A stretch of 60,134 bases of DNA, from NCBI RefSeq assembly GCF_000765215.1, contig NZ_JPJE01000033.1:1-60134 (forward strand), in the 5' to 3' direction. This document shows positions 18,300-27,054 of this stretch, piece after piece. How positions within the stretch are numbered: the stretch's first letter is position 1; each line of letters starts with the position of its first letter. The notes beneath the pieces are model-generated. The model saw nothing but the letters and a program-made list of their open reading frames with translations. It had not been told where the DNA came from and did not search any database. Source of the stretch: Eubacterium sp. ER2. Lineage in GTDB: Bacteria > Bacillota > Clostridia > Lachnospirales > Lachnospiraceae. A program made the position numbers and the translations under genes.

Positions 18300-19481
18300 A
18301 TGAAGAAACCAGGCTACTATTCATCCGGCGAGTTTGCCCGCATGGCTCAGGTGACCCTGCGGACGATCCGCTACTATGACAAACAGAACATTTTAAAGCC
18401 CTCGTATGTGACTGATGCGGGGGCACGTTTTTATACAGACGAGGATTTTGCCAGACTGCAGCAGATCCTCCTTTTGAAGTATCTGGGGTTTTCTCTGGAC
18501 GATATCCGTGAGATGACCATTGCGGATACGGATTACCACTTTATGCTCAATTCCTTGGACATTCAGAAGAAGCTGGTGCAGGACCGGATCGAGCAGATGC
18601 AGCTTGTGGAGCAGGCCATCGAGGACACGACAGCTGCCATCCGGGAGGAGCATGTGGTGGACTGGAGCCGGATGCTGGGGCTGATCCATCTGACGGGCAT
18701 GGAAAAGAGCTTTAAGAACCAGTATAAGAGCGCCACCAATATCTCAGCCAGGATCAATCTGCACAGCCTTTATTCTCAGAACAGGCAGGGGTGGTTTCCC
18801 TGGATCTATGAGAAGCTGCGTGTTGAGAGCGGGATGAAGATACTGGAGCTGGGATGTGGGGACGGTACCCTCTGGACGGAGAACAAGGAGAAACTTCCGG
18901 CTGATGTGGCAGTCACGCTCTCTGATGTCTCGGAGGGCATGCTCCGGGATGCCAGGCGCGCTATAGGGACGGAGGATACGAGGTTTGCTTTCAACAGCTT
19001 TGACTGTCATCATATTCCCTATGACAATGAGACCTTTGACCTGGTGATCGCGAACCATGTGCTTTTCTACTGCCAGGATATCCCGGCTGTCTGCCGGGAG
19101 GTGAAAAGAGTGCTAAGGCCTGGCGGCAGATTCATCTGCAGCACCTACGGGCGGGAGCATATGAAGGAGGTCGGTCAGCTTGTCCAGGAGTTTGACGAAA
19201 GGATTGCCCTGTCTGCGGATAAGCTGTATGAGAAGTTTGGCAAGGAGAACGGCAAAGAGCTGCTTGGAGAGAGCTTCGCTGAAGTGGTGTGGCAGCAGTA
19301 CGGGGACGCCCTTGTGGTCACGGAGCCGGAGCCCCTCATTTCCTATGTGCTCTCCTGCCATGGGAACCAGGGGCAGTACATCGGGGAAAAATACAATGAC
19401 TTCCGGGCGTTTGTGAAGAAGAAAACCGCCGGGGGATTCAGGATCACAAAGGATGCCGGGATATTTATTTGTGCAAAATAA
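18300..19481 (+). CDS. MerR-family regulator fused to a SAM-dependent methyltransferase
   Basis: A 393-residue fusion. Residues 6-75 are a MerR winged helix (SSGEFARMAQVTLRTIRYYD, then ARFYTDEDFARLQQI), followed by a dimerising helix (about 88-115). Residues 170-300 are a class I methyltransferase: motif I LELGCGDGTLW near 185, then SDVSEGMLRDARR, FDLVIANHVLFY and VLRPGGRFICSTYG. In MerR proteins the C-terminal part normally senses an effector; here a SAM-binding enzyme takes that place, so the protein may couple methyltransfer, or SAM or substrate binding, to promoter control. A perfect dyad in a 19-bp promoter spacer lies 30-60 bp downstream, before rmlA. Domain calls are confident; the effector and methylated substrate are unknown. 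Confidence 0.88.
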   Translation: MKKPGYYSSGEFARMAQVTLRTIRYYDKQNILKPSYVTDAGARFYTDEDFARLQQILLLKYLGFSLDDIREMTIADTDYHFMLNSLDIQKKLVQDRIEQMQLVEQAIEDTTAAIREEHVVDWSRMLGLIHLTGMEKSFKNQYKSATNISARINLHSLYSQNRQGWFPWIYEKLRVESGMKILELGCGDGTLWTENKEKLPADVAVTLSDVSEGMLRDARRAIGTEDTRFAFNSFDCHHIPYDNETFDLVIANHVLFYCQDIPAVCREVKRVLRPGGRFICSTYGREHMKEVGQLVQEFDERIALSADKLYEKFGKENGKELLGESFAEVVWQQYGDALVVTEPEPLISYVLSCHGNQGQYIGEKYNDFRAFVKKKTAGGFRITKDAGIFICAK

Positions 19482-19510
19482 CCAAATTATTACAAAATGT
19501 TAAAAAACAC

Positions 19511-19541
19511 TTGAAGGTGACCTAAGGTCACCTTTTATAAT
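19511..19541 (+). promoter_or_regulatory. MerR-style promoter/operator upstream of rmlA
   Basis: TTGAAG (19511-19516), 19-bp spacer, TATAAT (19536-19541). A perfect 9-bp dyad (arms 19514-19522 and 19526-19534, core GGTGACC/GGTCACC) fills the spacer. A 19-bp spacer with a central dyad is the known MerR-family operator design, and a MerR-type gene ends 29 bp upstream. The same dyad could instead be a terminator. Confidence 0.5.
19514..19536 (+). terminator. Alternative reading of the same dyad: short terminator
   Basis: A 9-bp perfect stem with a 3-nt TAA loop followed by TTTTAT could terminate the MerR-methyltransferase transcript. The T-run is short. This competes with, or coexists with, the operator reading. 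Confidence 0.45.
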
Positions 19542-19622
19542 GCAATTAAACTAATAAGATACGGCTTATCAGAAATACTATTTACCAGGAATACCAGATG
19601 AAGGTACCAAGGAGGTTTTACA

Positions 19623-20519
19623 ATGAAGGGTATTATTTTAGCGGGAGGATCCGGCACAAGGCTCTATCCTCTGACAATGGTCACATCCAAACAGCTTCTG
19701 CCGATCTACGACAAGCCGATGATCTACTATCCCATGTCGGTTCTTATGAACGCGGGCATCCGGGACATTCTGATCATCTCCACACCGCAGGATACGCCAA
19801 GGTTTAAAGAGCTGTTGGGAGATGGACATCAGTTTGGCGTGCAGCTTTCTTACGAAGTGCAGCCAAGCCCGGACGGACTGGCACAGGCGTTTATCATTGG
19901 TGAGAAATTTATTGGCGATGATTGCGTGGCTATGGTGCTGGGGGATAACATTTTTGCGGGCCACGGCCTTAAGAAAAGATTAAAGGCAGCTGTGGAAAAT
20001 GCGGAGTCCGGCAAGGGCGCCACAGTGTTCGGCTACTATGTGGATGACCCGGAGCGGTTTGGCATTGTGGAGTTCAACCAGGAGGGTAAGGCTGTCTCCA
20101 TAGAGGAGAAGCCGGAGCATCCCAAGAGCAACTACTGCGTGACCGGCCTTTATTTCTATGACAACAAAGTGGTGGATTACGCGAAAAACCTGAAGCCAAG
20201 CGCCAGAGGAGAGCTGGAGATCACAGACCTGAACCGCATTTACCTGGAGGCGGGACAGCTCAATGTGGAGCTTCTTGGACAGGGCTTCACCTGGCTGGAC
20301 ACGGGAACTCATGAGAGCCTGGTGGACGCCACCAATTTTGTCAAGACTATGGAGACTCACCAGCACAGGAAGATTGCCTGCCTGGAGGAGATCGCCTACT
20401 TAAACGGATGGATTTCCAAAGAGGACGTGATGGAAGTGTACGAGGTTCTGAAAAAGAACCAGTACGGTCAGTATCTGAAGGACGTGCTGGACGGGAAATA
20501 CCAGGAAAATCTCTATTGA
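19623..20519 (+). CDS. rmlA: Glucose-1-phosphate thymidylyltransferase
   Basis: A 298-residue enzyme making dTDP-glucose from dTTP and glucose-1-phosphate, the first step of dTDP-L-rhamnose synthesis. The nucleotide-binding motif [11 protein letters not shown] lies at residues 8-18; [14 protein letters not shown], the GDNIF metal site and [10 protein letters not shown] are all typical of RmlA, and the length matches the family. AAGGAGG sits well before the ATG. First gene of an rmlA-B-D-C operon with a possible MerR-type promoter upstream. Confidence 0.97.
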   Translation: MKGIILAGGSGTRLYPLTMVTSKQLLPIYDKPMIYYPMSVLMNAGIRDILIISTPQDTPRFKELLGDGHQFGVQLSYEVQPSPDGLAQAFIIGEKFIGDDCVAMVLGDNIFAGHGLKKRLKAAVENAESGKGATVFGYYVDDPERFGIVEFNQEGKAVSIEEKPEHPKSNYCVTGLYFYDNKVVDYAKNLKPSARGELEITDLNRIYLEAGQLNVELLGQGFTWLDTGTHESLVDATNFVKTMETHQHRKIACLEEIAYLNGWISKEDVMEVYEVLKKNQYGQYLKDVLDGKYQENLY

Positions 20520-20578
20520 TAATAAAGAGATATAGGAAAATCATCTAACTATTGCCAAGAAAAAGGAGAAGAAACACT

Positions 20579-21610
20579 ATGAATATTATTGTAACCGGCG
20601 GAGCTGGATTTATCGGAAGCAACTTTGTATTTCACATGCTGGACAAGTACCCGGACTATCGCATCATCTGTCTGGACTGTCTGACATATGCGGGAAACCT
20701 GTCCACTCTGGCTCCTGTCATGGACAATCCCAACTTCCGCTTTGTGAAGGCCAGCATCACGGACCGTGAGGCTGTGTACAAGCTCTTTGAGGAGGAGCAT
20801 CCGGACATGGTAGTCAACTTTGCGGCTGAGAGCCATGTGGATCGCTCCATCGAGAACCCGGAGGTCTTCCTTGACACCAACATCAAGGGAACAGCTGTGC
20901 TCATGGACGCCTGCCGCAAGTACGGCATCAAGAGATACCATCAGGTATCCACAGACGAGGTGTACGGCGACCTGCCTCTGGACAGGCCGGATCTGTTCTT
21001 CACAGAGGAGACTCCCATCCACACAAGCAGCCCCTACAGCGCCTCCAAGGCTTCCGCAGACCTTCTTGTGCTGGCCTACCACAGGACATACGGCCTGCCG
21101 GTGACCATCAGCCGCTGCTCCAACAACTATGGCCCCTACCATTTCCCGGAGAAGCTGATCCCGCTGATGATCGCCAATGCGCTCAATGACAAACCTCTGC
21201 CGGTATACGGGGCAGGGGAGAATGTCAGGGACTGGCTCTACGTGGAGGACCACTGCAAGGCCATCGACCTGATTATCCACAAGGGCCGCGTGGGCGAGGT
21301 GTACAACATCGGCGGCCACAATGAGATGAAGAACATTGACATTGTAAAGCTGATCTGCAAGGAGCTGGGCAAGCCGGAGAGCCTCATCGTTCACGTGGAG
21401 GACAGAAAGGGCCACGATATGCGCTACGCCATCGACCCCACAAAGATCCACAACGAGCTGGGCTGGCTGCCGGAGACAAAGTTCGCAGACGGCATCAAGA
21501 AGACCATCCAGTGGTACCTGGACAACAAGGAGTGGTGGGAGACCATCATTTCCGGAGAGTATCAGAACTATTATGAGAAGATGTATGGAAACAGGGAGGA
21601 GATCAAATAA
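20579..21610 (+). CDS. rmlB: dTDP-glucose 4,6-dehydratase
   Basis: A 343-residue short-chain dehydrogenase/reductase that converts dTDP-glucose to dTDP-4-keto-6-deoxyglucose with bound NAD. The Rossmann motif is GGAGFIGSNF; the catalytic motif STDEVYGDL is followed by YSASKA, and RCSNNYGPYHFPEKLIP is diagnostic. An AAAGGAGAAG site favours the ATG at 20579 over an in-frame start 27 bp upstream; the result matches the usual family length. It sits 59 bp after rmlA, and its stop overlaps the rmlD start. Confidence 0.97.
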   Translation: MNIIVTGGAGFIGSNFVFHMLDKYPDYRIICLDCLTYAGNLSTLAPVMDNPNFRFVKASITDREAVYKLFEEEHPDMVVNFAAESHVDRSIENPEVFLDTNIKGTAVLMDACRKYGIKRYHQVSTDEVYGDLPLDRPDLFFTEETPIHTSSPYSASKASADLLVLAYHRTYGLPVTISRCSNNYGPYHFPEKLIPLMIANALNDKPLPVYGAGENVRDWLYVEDHCKAIDLIIHKGRVGEVYNIGGHNEMKNIDIVKLICKELGKPESLIVHVEDRKGHDMRYAIDPTKIHNELGWLPETKFADGIKKTIQWYLDNKEWWETIISGEYQNYYEKMYGNREEIK

Positions 21611-22551
21611 TGAAGGTATTTGTGACCGGTGTTGCAGGACAGCTTGGACATGATGTGATGAATGAACTGGCAGGACGGGGATACGAAGGCGTGGGCTCTG
21701 ACCTGAAGGAGGAGTACAGCGGCATTAAGGACGGCACTCCGGTGGAGATCATGCCCTATGTGCCCATGGATATCACGGATCAGGCCTCTGTAGAGAAGGT
21801 GCTCTCCGAGGTGCGGCCGGACGTGGTGGTGCACTGCGCCGCGTGGACGGCAGTAGACCTGGCAGAGGATGAGGATAAAAAGGAGAAGGTCCGGGCCATC
21901 AATGTGGACGGCACAAAATATATTGCCCAGATGTGCAAAAAGCTGGACTGCAAGATGATCTATCTGAGCACGGACTACGTCTTTGACGGACAGGGGGAGA
22001 CGCCCTGGGAGCCGGACTGCAAGGATTACAAGCCCTTAAATGTATATGGGGAGACAAAGCTGGCAGGAGAGCTGGCTGTGTCTGAGACGCTGGAGAAATA
22101 TTTCATCGTCCGCATCGCCTGGGTGTTTGGTAAAAACGGAAAGAATTTCATCAAGACCATGCTGAATGTGGGCAAGACTCACGACACGCTGACGGTAGTG
22201 AACGACCAGATCGGGACTCCGACCTACACCTTTGACCTGGCAAGGCTTCTGGTGGATATGCTGGAGACAGAGAAGTATGGCTACTATCACGCCACAAATG
22301 AGGGCGGTTACATCAGCTGGTATGATTTCACAAAGGAGATCTTCCGCCAGGCAGTGGAACTGGGACACACAGAGTACAGTGAGGACCGTCTCACGGTGAA
22401 GCCGGTGACCACGGCGGAGTACGGCGTGTCCAAGGCGGCCCGTCCCTTCAACAGCAGGCTGGACAAGAGCAAGCTTGTGGAGAACGGATTTACTCCTCTC
22501 CCCACATGGCAGGACGCTCTTAATAGATATCTGAGAGAAATCGAGTTTTAA
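21610..22551 (+). CDS. rmlD: dTDP-4-dehydrorhamnose reductase
   Basis: A 313-residue reductase for the last step, dTDP-4-keto-L-rhamnose to dTDP-L-rhamnose, using NAD(P)H. The N-terminal motif GVAGQLGHDV binds the cofactor; CAAWTAVDLAE, STDYVFDG and the catalytic YGETKLAGE follow. The ATG overlaps the rmlB stop by one base (TAATG), which implies translational coupling. The insert around residues 30-45 (LKEEYSGIKDGTPV) is longer than in many RmlD proteins. Confidence 0.95.
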   Translation: MKVFVTGVAGQLGHDVMNELAGRGYEGVGSDLKEEYSGIKDGTPVEIMPYVPMDITDQASVEKVLSEVRPDVVVHCAAWTAVDLAEDEDKKEKVRAINVDGTKYIAQMCKKLDCKMIYLSTDYVFDGQGETPWEPDCKDYKPLNVYGETKLAGELAVSETLEKYFIVRIAWVFGKNGKNFIKTMLNVGKTHDTLTVVNDQIGTPTYTFDLARLLVDMLETEKYGYYHATNEGGYISWYDFTKEIFRQAVELGHTEYSEDRLTVKPVTTAEYGVSKAARPFNSRLDKSKLVENGFTPLPTWQDALNRYLREIEF

Positions 22552-22565
22552 GGAGGCTTACAGCA

Positions 22566-23174
22566 ATGGGACAGATCAAAGTTGAGAAAAATGCAGGCGG
22601 CATCCAGGGACTCTGCGTCATCGAGCCGGCAGTGCACGGGGACGCCAGAGGGTATTTCATGGAGACGTACAACCAGAGAGACATGGAGGAGAACGGCCTT
22701 GACATGGTCTTTGTGCAGGACAACCAGTCCTGCTCCACAAAGGGTGTCCTGCGGGGACTTCACTTCCAGAAGGAATTCCCTCAGGGCAAGCTGGTCAGGG
22801 TCATCAAGGGCTCTGTCTTCGATGTGGCGGTGGATCTTAGGAGTGGCAGCGAGACATACGGCAAGTGGTTCGGCATTGAGCTGACAGAGGAGAATAAGAA
22901 GCAGTTCTACATTCCCGAGGGCTTTGCCCACGGCTTCCTGGTTCTCAGCGATGTGGCTGAGTTCTGCTACAAGTGCACGGACTTCTATCATCCGGGAGAT
23001 GAGGGCGGACTGGCCTGGAACGACCCGGAGATCGGCATTACATGGCCCCAGCTGGAGGGCGAGTACCAGGGAAGCGCTTCCGCGGAGGGGTACCATCTGG
23101 CGGACGGCACGGCTCTGAACTTAAGCGACAAGGATCAGAAGTGGGCCGGGCTGAAGGATACGTTCCACTTTTAA
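22566..23174 (+). CDS. rmlC: dTDP-4-dehydrorhamnose 3,5-epimerase
   Basis: A 202-residue cupin enzyme that epimerises the 4-keto sugar before RmlD acts. LRGLHFQ carries the catalytic His, and IPEGFAHGFLVLS and CTDFYHPGDEGGLAWNDP are family hallmarks. A TAAGGAGG site lies 14 bp after rmlD. It ends the operon and is followed by a strong bidirectional stem-loop. The gene order A-B-D-C gives a complete dTDP-rhamnose pathway, so the cell almost certainly makes a rhamnose-containing surface polymer. Confidence 0.96.
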   Translation: MGQIKVEKNAGGIQGLCVIEPAVHGDARGYFMETYNQRDMEENGLDMVFVQDNQSCSTKGVLRGLHFQKEFPQGKLVRVIKGSVFDVAVDLRSGSETYGKWFGIELTEENKKQFYIPEGFAHGFLVLSDVAEFCYKCTDFYHPGDEGGLAWNDPEIGITWPQLEGEYQGSASAEGYHLADGTALNLSDKDQKWAGLKDTFHF

Positions 23175-23219
23175 AGCCTTTTGTTCGTAAAATATACACA
23201 ATAGTACATCAGTAAAGTG

Positions 23220-23262
23220 AAAATGAGACGTAATACTTTTTAAAAGTGTTACGTCTCATTTT
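23220..23262. terminator. Bidirectional terminator between rmlC and the convergent GT2
   Basis: A near-perfect stem of about 20 bp (left arm from 23220, right arm ending 23262) with one G-T pair; the core is GAGACGTAA/TTACGTCTC. A-run on the left and T-run on the right allow use from both strands. Confidence 0.88.
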
Positions 23263-23272
23263 AATAATTGTT

Positions 23273-24253
23273 CTAATTGTGTCCCAGCTTTCTGCTGAAC
23301 CAGTCCTTTGCGTAGGCGAAGGTATGTGCGATCAGCTCCAGCTCGATGGCCACGTAGTTTCCAAGGTGGCGGAGCCGGAAGGGGACTTTTTTCTGCTCTG
23401 AGAGAGTCTGGAACCCTTCCTTCAGGCCCTCTCGGTAGTCTCTGCCAAAGCCGATCTTCGCGAAGAAGAGAGATTTGATGAGCCATCCAAGAGCCAGGGG
23501 CACAAAGTTGAGGATCAGCTGTGCCAGAGGCATGTTCTTGTAGTTGAGGTACACGCTGTTTCTGGCGGACAGCTTTACCTTGAAGGAGTTGTACTTGGAT
23601 CCGCTTGTGCCGCTGCCCACATGGTAGACGAGGGCAGTGGGACAGTACATGTTCTTATAGCCGTAAATCTTTGCCCGGTAGCCCACATCAATGTCCTCCA
23701 GGTAGGCGAAGTGGGATTCATCAAAGTATCCGATCTTCTCAAAGGCGGAGCGGCGGTAGATGGCGGCTCCGGCACAGGCTGTGAAGATCTCGTCTGCTTC
23801 TGTGTAGTTGGACACAGGTCTTCCGGTACCCCGGCAGACGCCCCAGCCCATGAGGGTGTAGAGATCTCCGGCGCTGTCAATGAGCTCCGGGTGGTACATC
23901 TGGATCATCTTGCTGCTGACAGAGAAGATCCGTTTGGACTTCCGGATCGCCCGAACCATCTCCTCTACATAGCGGGGATCCACAGTGGTGTCGTTGTTCA
24001 GGAGAATGACATAGGGAGTGCGGGAGGCACGTATCCCTTCATTCACCGCCCGGCTGAATCCATAGTTTTTGTCCAGGGCAATACAGCGGATCTCCGGGTA
24101 AGTCTCCTTCATATATTCCATGCTCCCGTCGGAGGAAGCGTTGTCTACCACGATGATCTCAAACCCCTTGTATGTCTGCTTGTCCAGTGACTCCAGACAG
24201 GGCTTCATGAAATGCTTTCCATTGTAATTTGGAATGACGATCGTAACCTGCAT
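23273..24253 (-). CDS. GT2 glycosyltransferase, rhamnosyltransferase-like
   Basis: A 326-residue family 2 enzyme on the minus strand. It starts VTIVIPNYNG, has VDNASSDGS and the metal site LLNNDTTVDP, then a FAYLEDIDVGYR segment; this arrangement is typical of WbbL/RgpB-like rhamnosyltransferases. Amphipathic and hydrophobic stretches at about 240-265 suggest membrane contact. An AGGGGAAA site precedes the start. It is convergent with rmlC and divergent from the glycosylphosphotransferase gene, so it has its own promoter. Use of dTDP-rhamnose is inferred from the adjacent rml operon. Confidence 0.85.
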   Translation of the reverse strand: MQVTIVIPNYNGKHFMKPCLESLDKQTYKGFEIIVVDNASSDGSMEYMKETYPEIRCIALDKNYGFSRAVNEGIRASRTPYVILLNNDTTVDPRYVEEMVRAIRKSKRIFSVSSKMIQMYHPELIDSAGDLYTLMGWGVCRGTGRPVSNYTEADEIFTACAGAAIYRRSAFEKIGYFDESHFAYLEDIDVGYRAKIYGYKNMYCPTALVYHVGSGTSGSKYNSFKVKLSARNSVYLNYKNMPLAQLILNFVPLALGWLIKSLFFAKIGFGRDYREGLKEGFQTLSEQKKVPFRLRHLGNYVAIELELIAHTFAYAKDWFSRKLGHN

Positions 24254-24306
24254 AGTCTATTTCCCCTGCTTCTGATTTTCGAATTATTCATGTTAAATAC
24301 TTATTG

Positions 24307-24336
24307 ATTATACCAGAGACGGGCGTGAATTGCCAG
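24307..24336 (-). promoter_or_regulatory. Probable promoter for the minus-strand GT2
   Basis: Read on the minus strand: CTGGCA (24336-24331), 18-bp spacer, TATAAT (24312-24307). About 54 bp before the start codon at 24253. Confidence 0.5.
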
Positions 24337-24399
24337 ATGAACTTCATGAATATTTCAAAAGTGTTAAATAAATGTTAAGAAAAAATGTGGAGGGAAGGC

Positions 24400-24428
24400 T
24401 TGTTCAATCACTATATTTAGTGTATGAT
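24400..24428 (+). promoter_or_regulatory. Probable sigma-A promoter for the glycosylphosphotransferase operon
   Basis: TTGTTC (24400-24405), 17-bp spacer, TATGAT (24423-24428), in the divergent gap and about 65 bp before the start codon. Confidence 0.6.
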
Positions 24429-24493
24429 AAAACAGGATTTGATATCGGTATGTCAAATAATGATAGGTTTTATATAAAATAGAGGAAATGATC

Positions 24494-25897
24494 ATGATAA
24501 AAGATAATCAACGGTTCTGGAACGGACTTCACGTGGTGCTGGACGCCTGTGTCATAGGGCTGTCCTATGTGCTTGCCTGGTATATCCGGTTTAAATTTGG
24601 TGTATTTTCACCTTCGCCCTGGTACCTGTCACTGCAGGAGTACTGCCGGGTACTGCTCTTTGTGATCCCGGGCTACCTGATCCTGTACTACATTTTTCAG
24701 CTCTATACGCCAAAGAGAGTTCAGGGGCGGCGGCTGGAGATCTGGCATATCACTCAGGCCAACGTGATCGGCCTGATGGGACTGATCCTGATCCTTTATC
24801 TTGTGAAGGAGCAGAACTTCTCCCGAAGCATGCTCTTTGTGTTCTTCTGTGTAAATGTGTTTGCGGAGGCGCTGATGCGCAACCTGATCCGGATTCTGCT
24901 GCGCAGCATCCGGAAAAAGGGATTGAATCAGAAGCAGATCCTTCTGATCGGGTACAGCCGGGCTGCGGAGGAGTACATTGACAGGGTAGTGGCCAACCCA
25001 TCCTGGGGCTACACTGTCCGCGGGATCCTGGCGGACAATGTGCCGAGGGGAACCGAGTACAAGGGAATCAGGGTGCTGGGCCGGATCGACAACCTGTCTA
25101 TTATTCTGCCGGAAAACCGGCTGGACGAGATTGCCATTACCCTTGGCCTGGCGGAGTATCACAAGCTGGCAAAGATTGTAAGCATGTGTGAAAAGTCCGG
25201 CGTCCACACGAAGTTTATCCCGGATTACAACAATATTATCCCCACAAAGCCCTACACGGAGGACCTTCTCGGCCTTCCGGTCATTAATATACGTCACGTG
25301 CCTCTGAACAACCGGCTCAACGCCTTTATGAAGCGGTGCGTGGATCTTTTCGGAGCCGTGGTGGCGCTGATCCTGTTTTCCCCTGTCATGGCAGTGGTGG
25401 CGGTGATCATCAAGGCCACGTCACCGGGACCGCTGATCTTTAAGCAGGAGAGGATTGGCATGAGGAATAAGCCTTTTTATATGTACAAATTCCGCTCCAT
25501 GGTGGTGCAGGACGCTTCCTCTGAGAAGAAGGCCTGGACAACCCAGAACGATCCCAGGGTGACTCCTATCGGCCGCTTTATCCGGAAGACCAGCATTGAC
25601 GAGCTGCCCCAGCTTATTAACGTGCTGAAAGGGGATATGAGCCTGGTGGGCCCCCGTCCCGAACGGCCCCAGTTTGTGGAACAGTTTAAGGAGGAAATCC
25701 CCAGATACATGGTAAAGCATCAGGTACGCCCGGGCCTGACCGGATGGGCCCAGGTCAACGGCTACAGGGGAGATACATCTATTCGGAAGCGGATCGAGCA
25801 CGATCTCTACTATATTGAGAACTGGACCCTTGGGTTTGATTTCAAGATTATCATCATGACCTTCTTTAAGGGGTTTGTGAACAAGAACGCCTACTAG
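24494..25897 (+). CDS. Undecaprenyl-phosphate glycosyl-1-phosphate transferase
   Basis: A 467-residue WbaP/WcaJ-type initiating enzyme. Four N-terminal membrane helices (to about 135) and a Rossmann-like CoA-binding domain (LLIGYSRAAEEYIDRV, about 155-260) precede the catalytic bacterial sugar-transferase domain (about 275-467). That domain has the hydrophobic re-entrant helix, KQERIGMRNKPFYMYKFRSM, RKTSIDELPQ and SLVGPRPERP. It moves a sugar-1-phosphate, commonly glucose or galactose, to undecaprenyl phosphate and so starts a lipid-linked repeat unit. ATG 24488 is too close to AGAGGA, so ATG 24494 is chosen. First gene of a run with LCP, Wzy-like and GT2 genes. Confidence 0.93.
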   Translation: MIKDNQRFWNGLHVVLDACVIGLSYVLAWYIRFKFGVFSPSPWYLSLQEYCRVLLFVIPGYLILYYIFQLYTPKRVQGRRLEIWHITQANVIGLMGLILILYLVKEQNFSRSMLFVFFCVNVFAEALMRNLIRILLRSIRKKGLNQKQILLIGYSRAAEEYIDRVVANPSWGYTVRGILADNVPRGTEYKGIRVLGRIDNLSIILPENRLDEIAITLGLAEYHKLAKIVSMCEKSGVHTKFIPDYNNIIPTKPYTEDLLGLPVINIRHVPLNNRLNAFMKRCVDLFGAVVALILFSPVMAVVAVIIKATSPGPLIFKQERIGMRNKPFYMYKFRSMVVQDASSEKKAWTTQNDPRVTPIGRFIRKTSIDELPQLINVLKGDMSLVGPRPERPQFVEQFKEEIPRYMVKHQVRPGLTGWAQVNGYRGDTSIRKRIEHDLYYIENWTLGFDFKIIIMTFFKGFVNKNAY

Positions 25898-25921
25898 ACA
25901 ATGGAAGATACAGGAGATAGA

Positions 25922-27049
25922 ATGAGCAGAAAAAAGAGATTACAGAAGAAGATGACCCGCGAGGAGAGGCGGCAGCTTCGAAGGAAAAAGAGAAGAAAAC
26001 GGATCATTGTTCTGATCCTTGAGCTGATCATCCTGGCTGTGCTGGGCGTAGTGGCCTATGGAATGTTCAAGCTGGACAAGCTGGACTTTAATATCCTGGA
26101 CAAGAGCAGGTTGGATGTATATAAGGACACCGGACCTTACACTAATATTGCCCTGTTCGGGCTTGACTCCAGAAACGGAGAGCTGGAGGGAGGCGTCCAG
26201 AGTGACACCATCATGATCGCCAGCATCAACAATGAGACCAGCGATGTGAAGCTTGTATCTGTCTACAGAGATACTCTTCTCCAGCAGGCGGACGGTACAT
26301 ATGAGAAAGCCAATTCAGCCTATAACACCGGGGGTGTGGAGGATGCTATCAGCCTTCTGAACCGGAATTTTGACCTGGACATCCAGAATTATGTGAGTGT
26401 GAATTTCAATGCCCTTGTGGATGTGATTGATCTTTTAGGAGGACTTGAGATCGATATGACAGCTGAGGAGGCGTTCTGGTGCAATGGCTACGCCTTTGAG
26501 ACGGCCCAGGTGACCGGGAAAGAGATGACGCAGATCAAAGAGGAGGCCGGGACCCAGCTTTTGGATGGGGTCCATGCGGTGGGCTATGCCCGGATCCGAT
26601 ATACAGACGGAAACGATTTCAAGAGGACAGAGAGACAGCGTATTGTCCTTGAAAAGGTCATGGAGAAGGCGAAGAAAGCCAGCTTTTCTACGTTGAACAA
26701 GATTGTAGATGAAGTTTTCCCGCAGATATCGACCAGCTTTTCGTCCGCGGATTTACTTGGCTTTGCAGCCAATGCGCTGAATTACAATATCGTAGATACG
26801 TCAGGCTTCCCGTTCGATGTGACAACATCGGAAAATGTGCGGAACCACAGCGGCTCCTATGTTGTGCCTATCGATTTCTCATCCAATGTCAGCCGCCTGC
26901 ATGAATTTCTCTTTGGGGAGGAAGACTATACGCCATCAGAGACTGTACAGCAGATTGACAATGATATTATATACCTCACAGGAGTAGATGAGAGCACGAC
27001 CGCAATGCAGTCAGACTTTACGGAGTCAGAAGATACAGGAGACGAGTAG
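25922..27049 (+). CDS. LCP-family wall-glycopolymer transferase (first copy)
   Basis: A 375-residue LytR-CpsA-Psr protein. A very basic cytoplasmic N-terminus (about 1-25) is followed by one membrane helix (about 28-50) and an extracellular LCP domain (about 75-280): ALFGLDSR, SDTIMIASIN, SVYRDTLLQ, FNALVDVIDLLGG and RYTDGNDFKRTERQR. LCP enzymes move undecaprenyl-diphosphate-linked polymer to peptidoglycan. The start at 25922 is set by CAGGAGA. It is a close paralogue of the gene at 29368; between them lie a Wzy-like polymerase and a GT2, which places both copies in assembly of one wall polymer. The acidic C-terminus is short. Confidence 0.93.
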   Translation: MSRKKRLQKKMTREERRQLRRKKRRKRIIVLILELIILAVLGVVAYGMFKLDKLDFNILDKSRLDVYKDTGPYTNIALFGLDSRNGELEGGVQSDTIMIASINNETSDVKLVSVYRDTLLQQADGTYEKANSAYNTGGVEDAISLLNRNFDLDIQNYVSVNFNALVDVIDLLGGLEIDMTAEEAFWCNGYAFETAQVTGKEMTQIKEEAGTQLLDGVHAVGYARIRYTDGNDFKRTERQRIVLEKVMEKAKKASFSTLNKIVDEVFPQISTSFSSADLLGFAANALNYNIVDTSGFPFDVTTSENVRNHSGSYVVPIDFSSNVSRLHEFLFGEEDYTPSETVQQIDNDIIYLTGVDESTTAMQSDFTESEDTGDE

Positions 27050-27054
27050 GAAGC

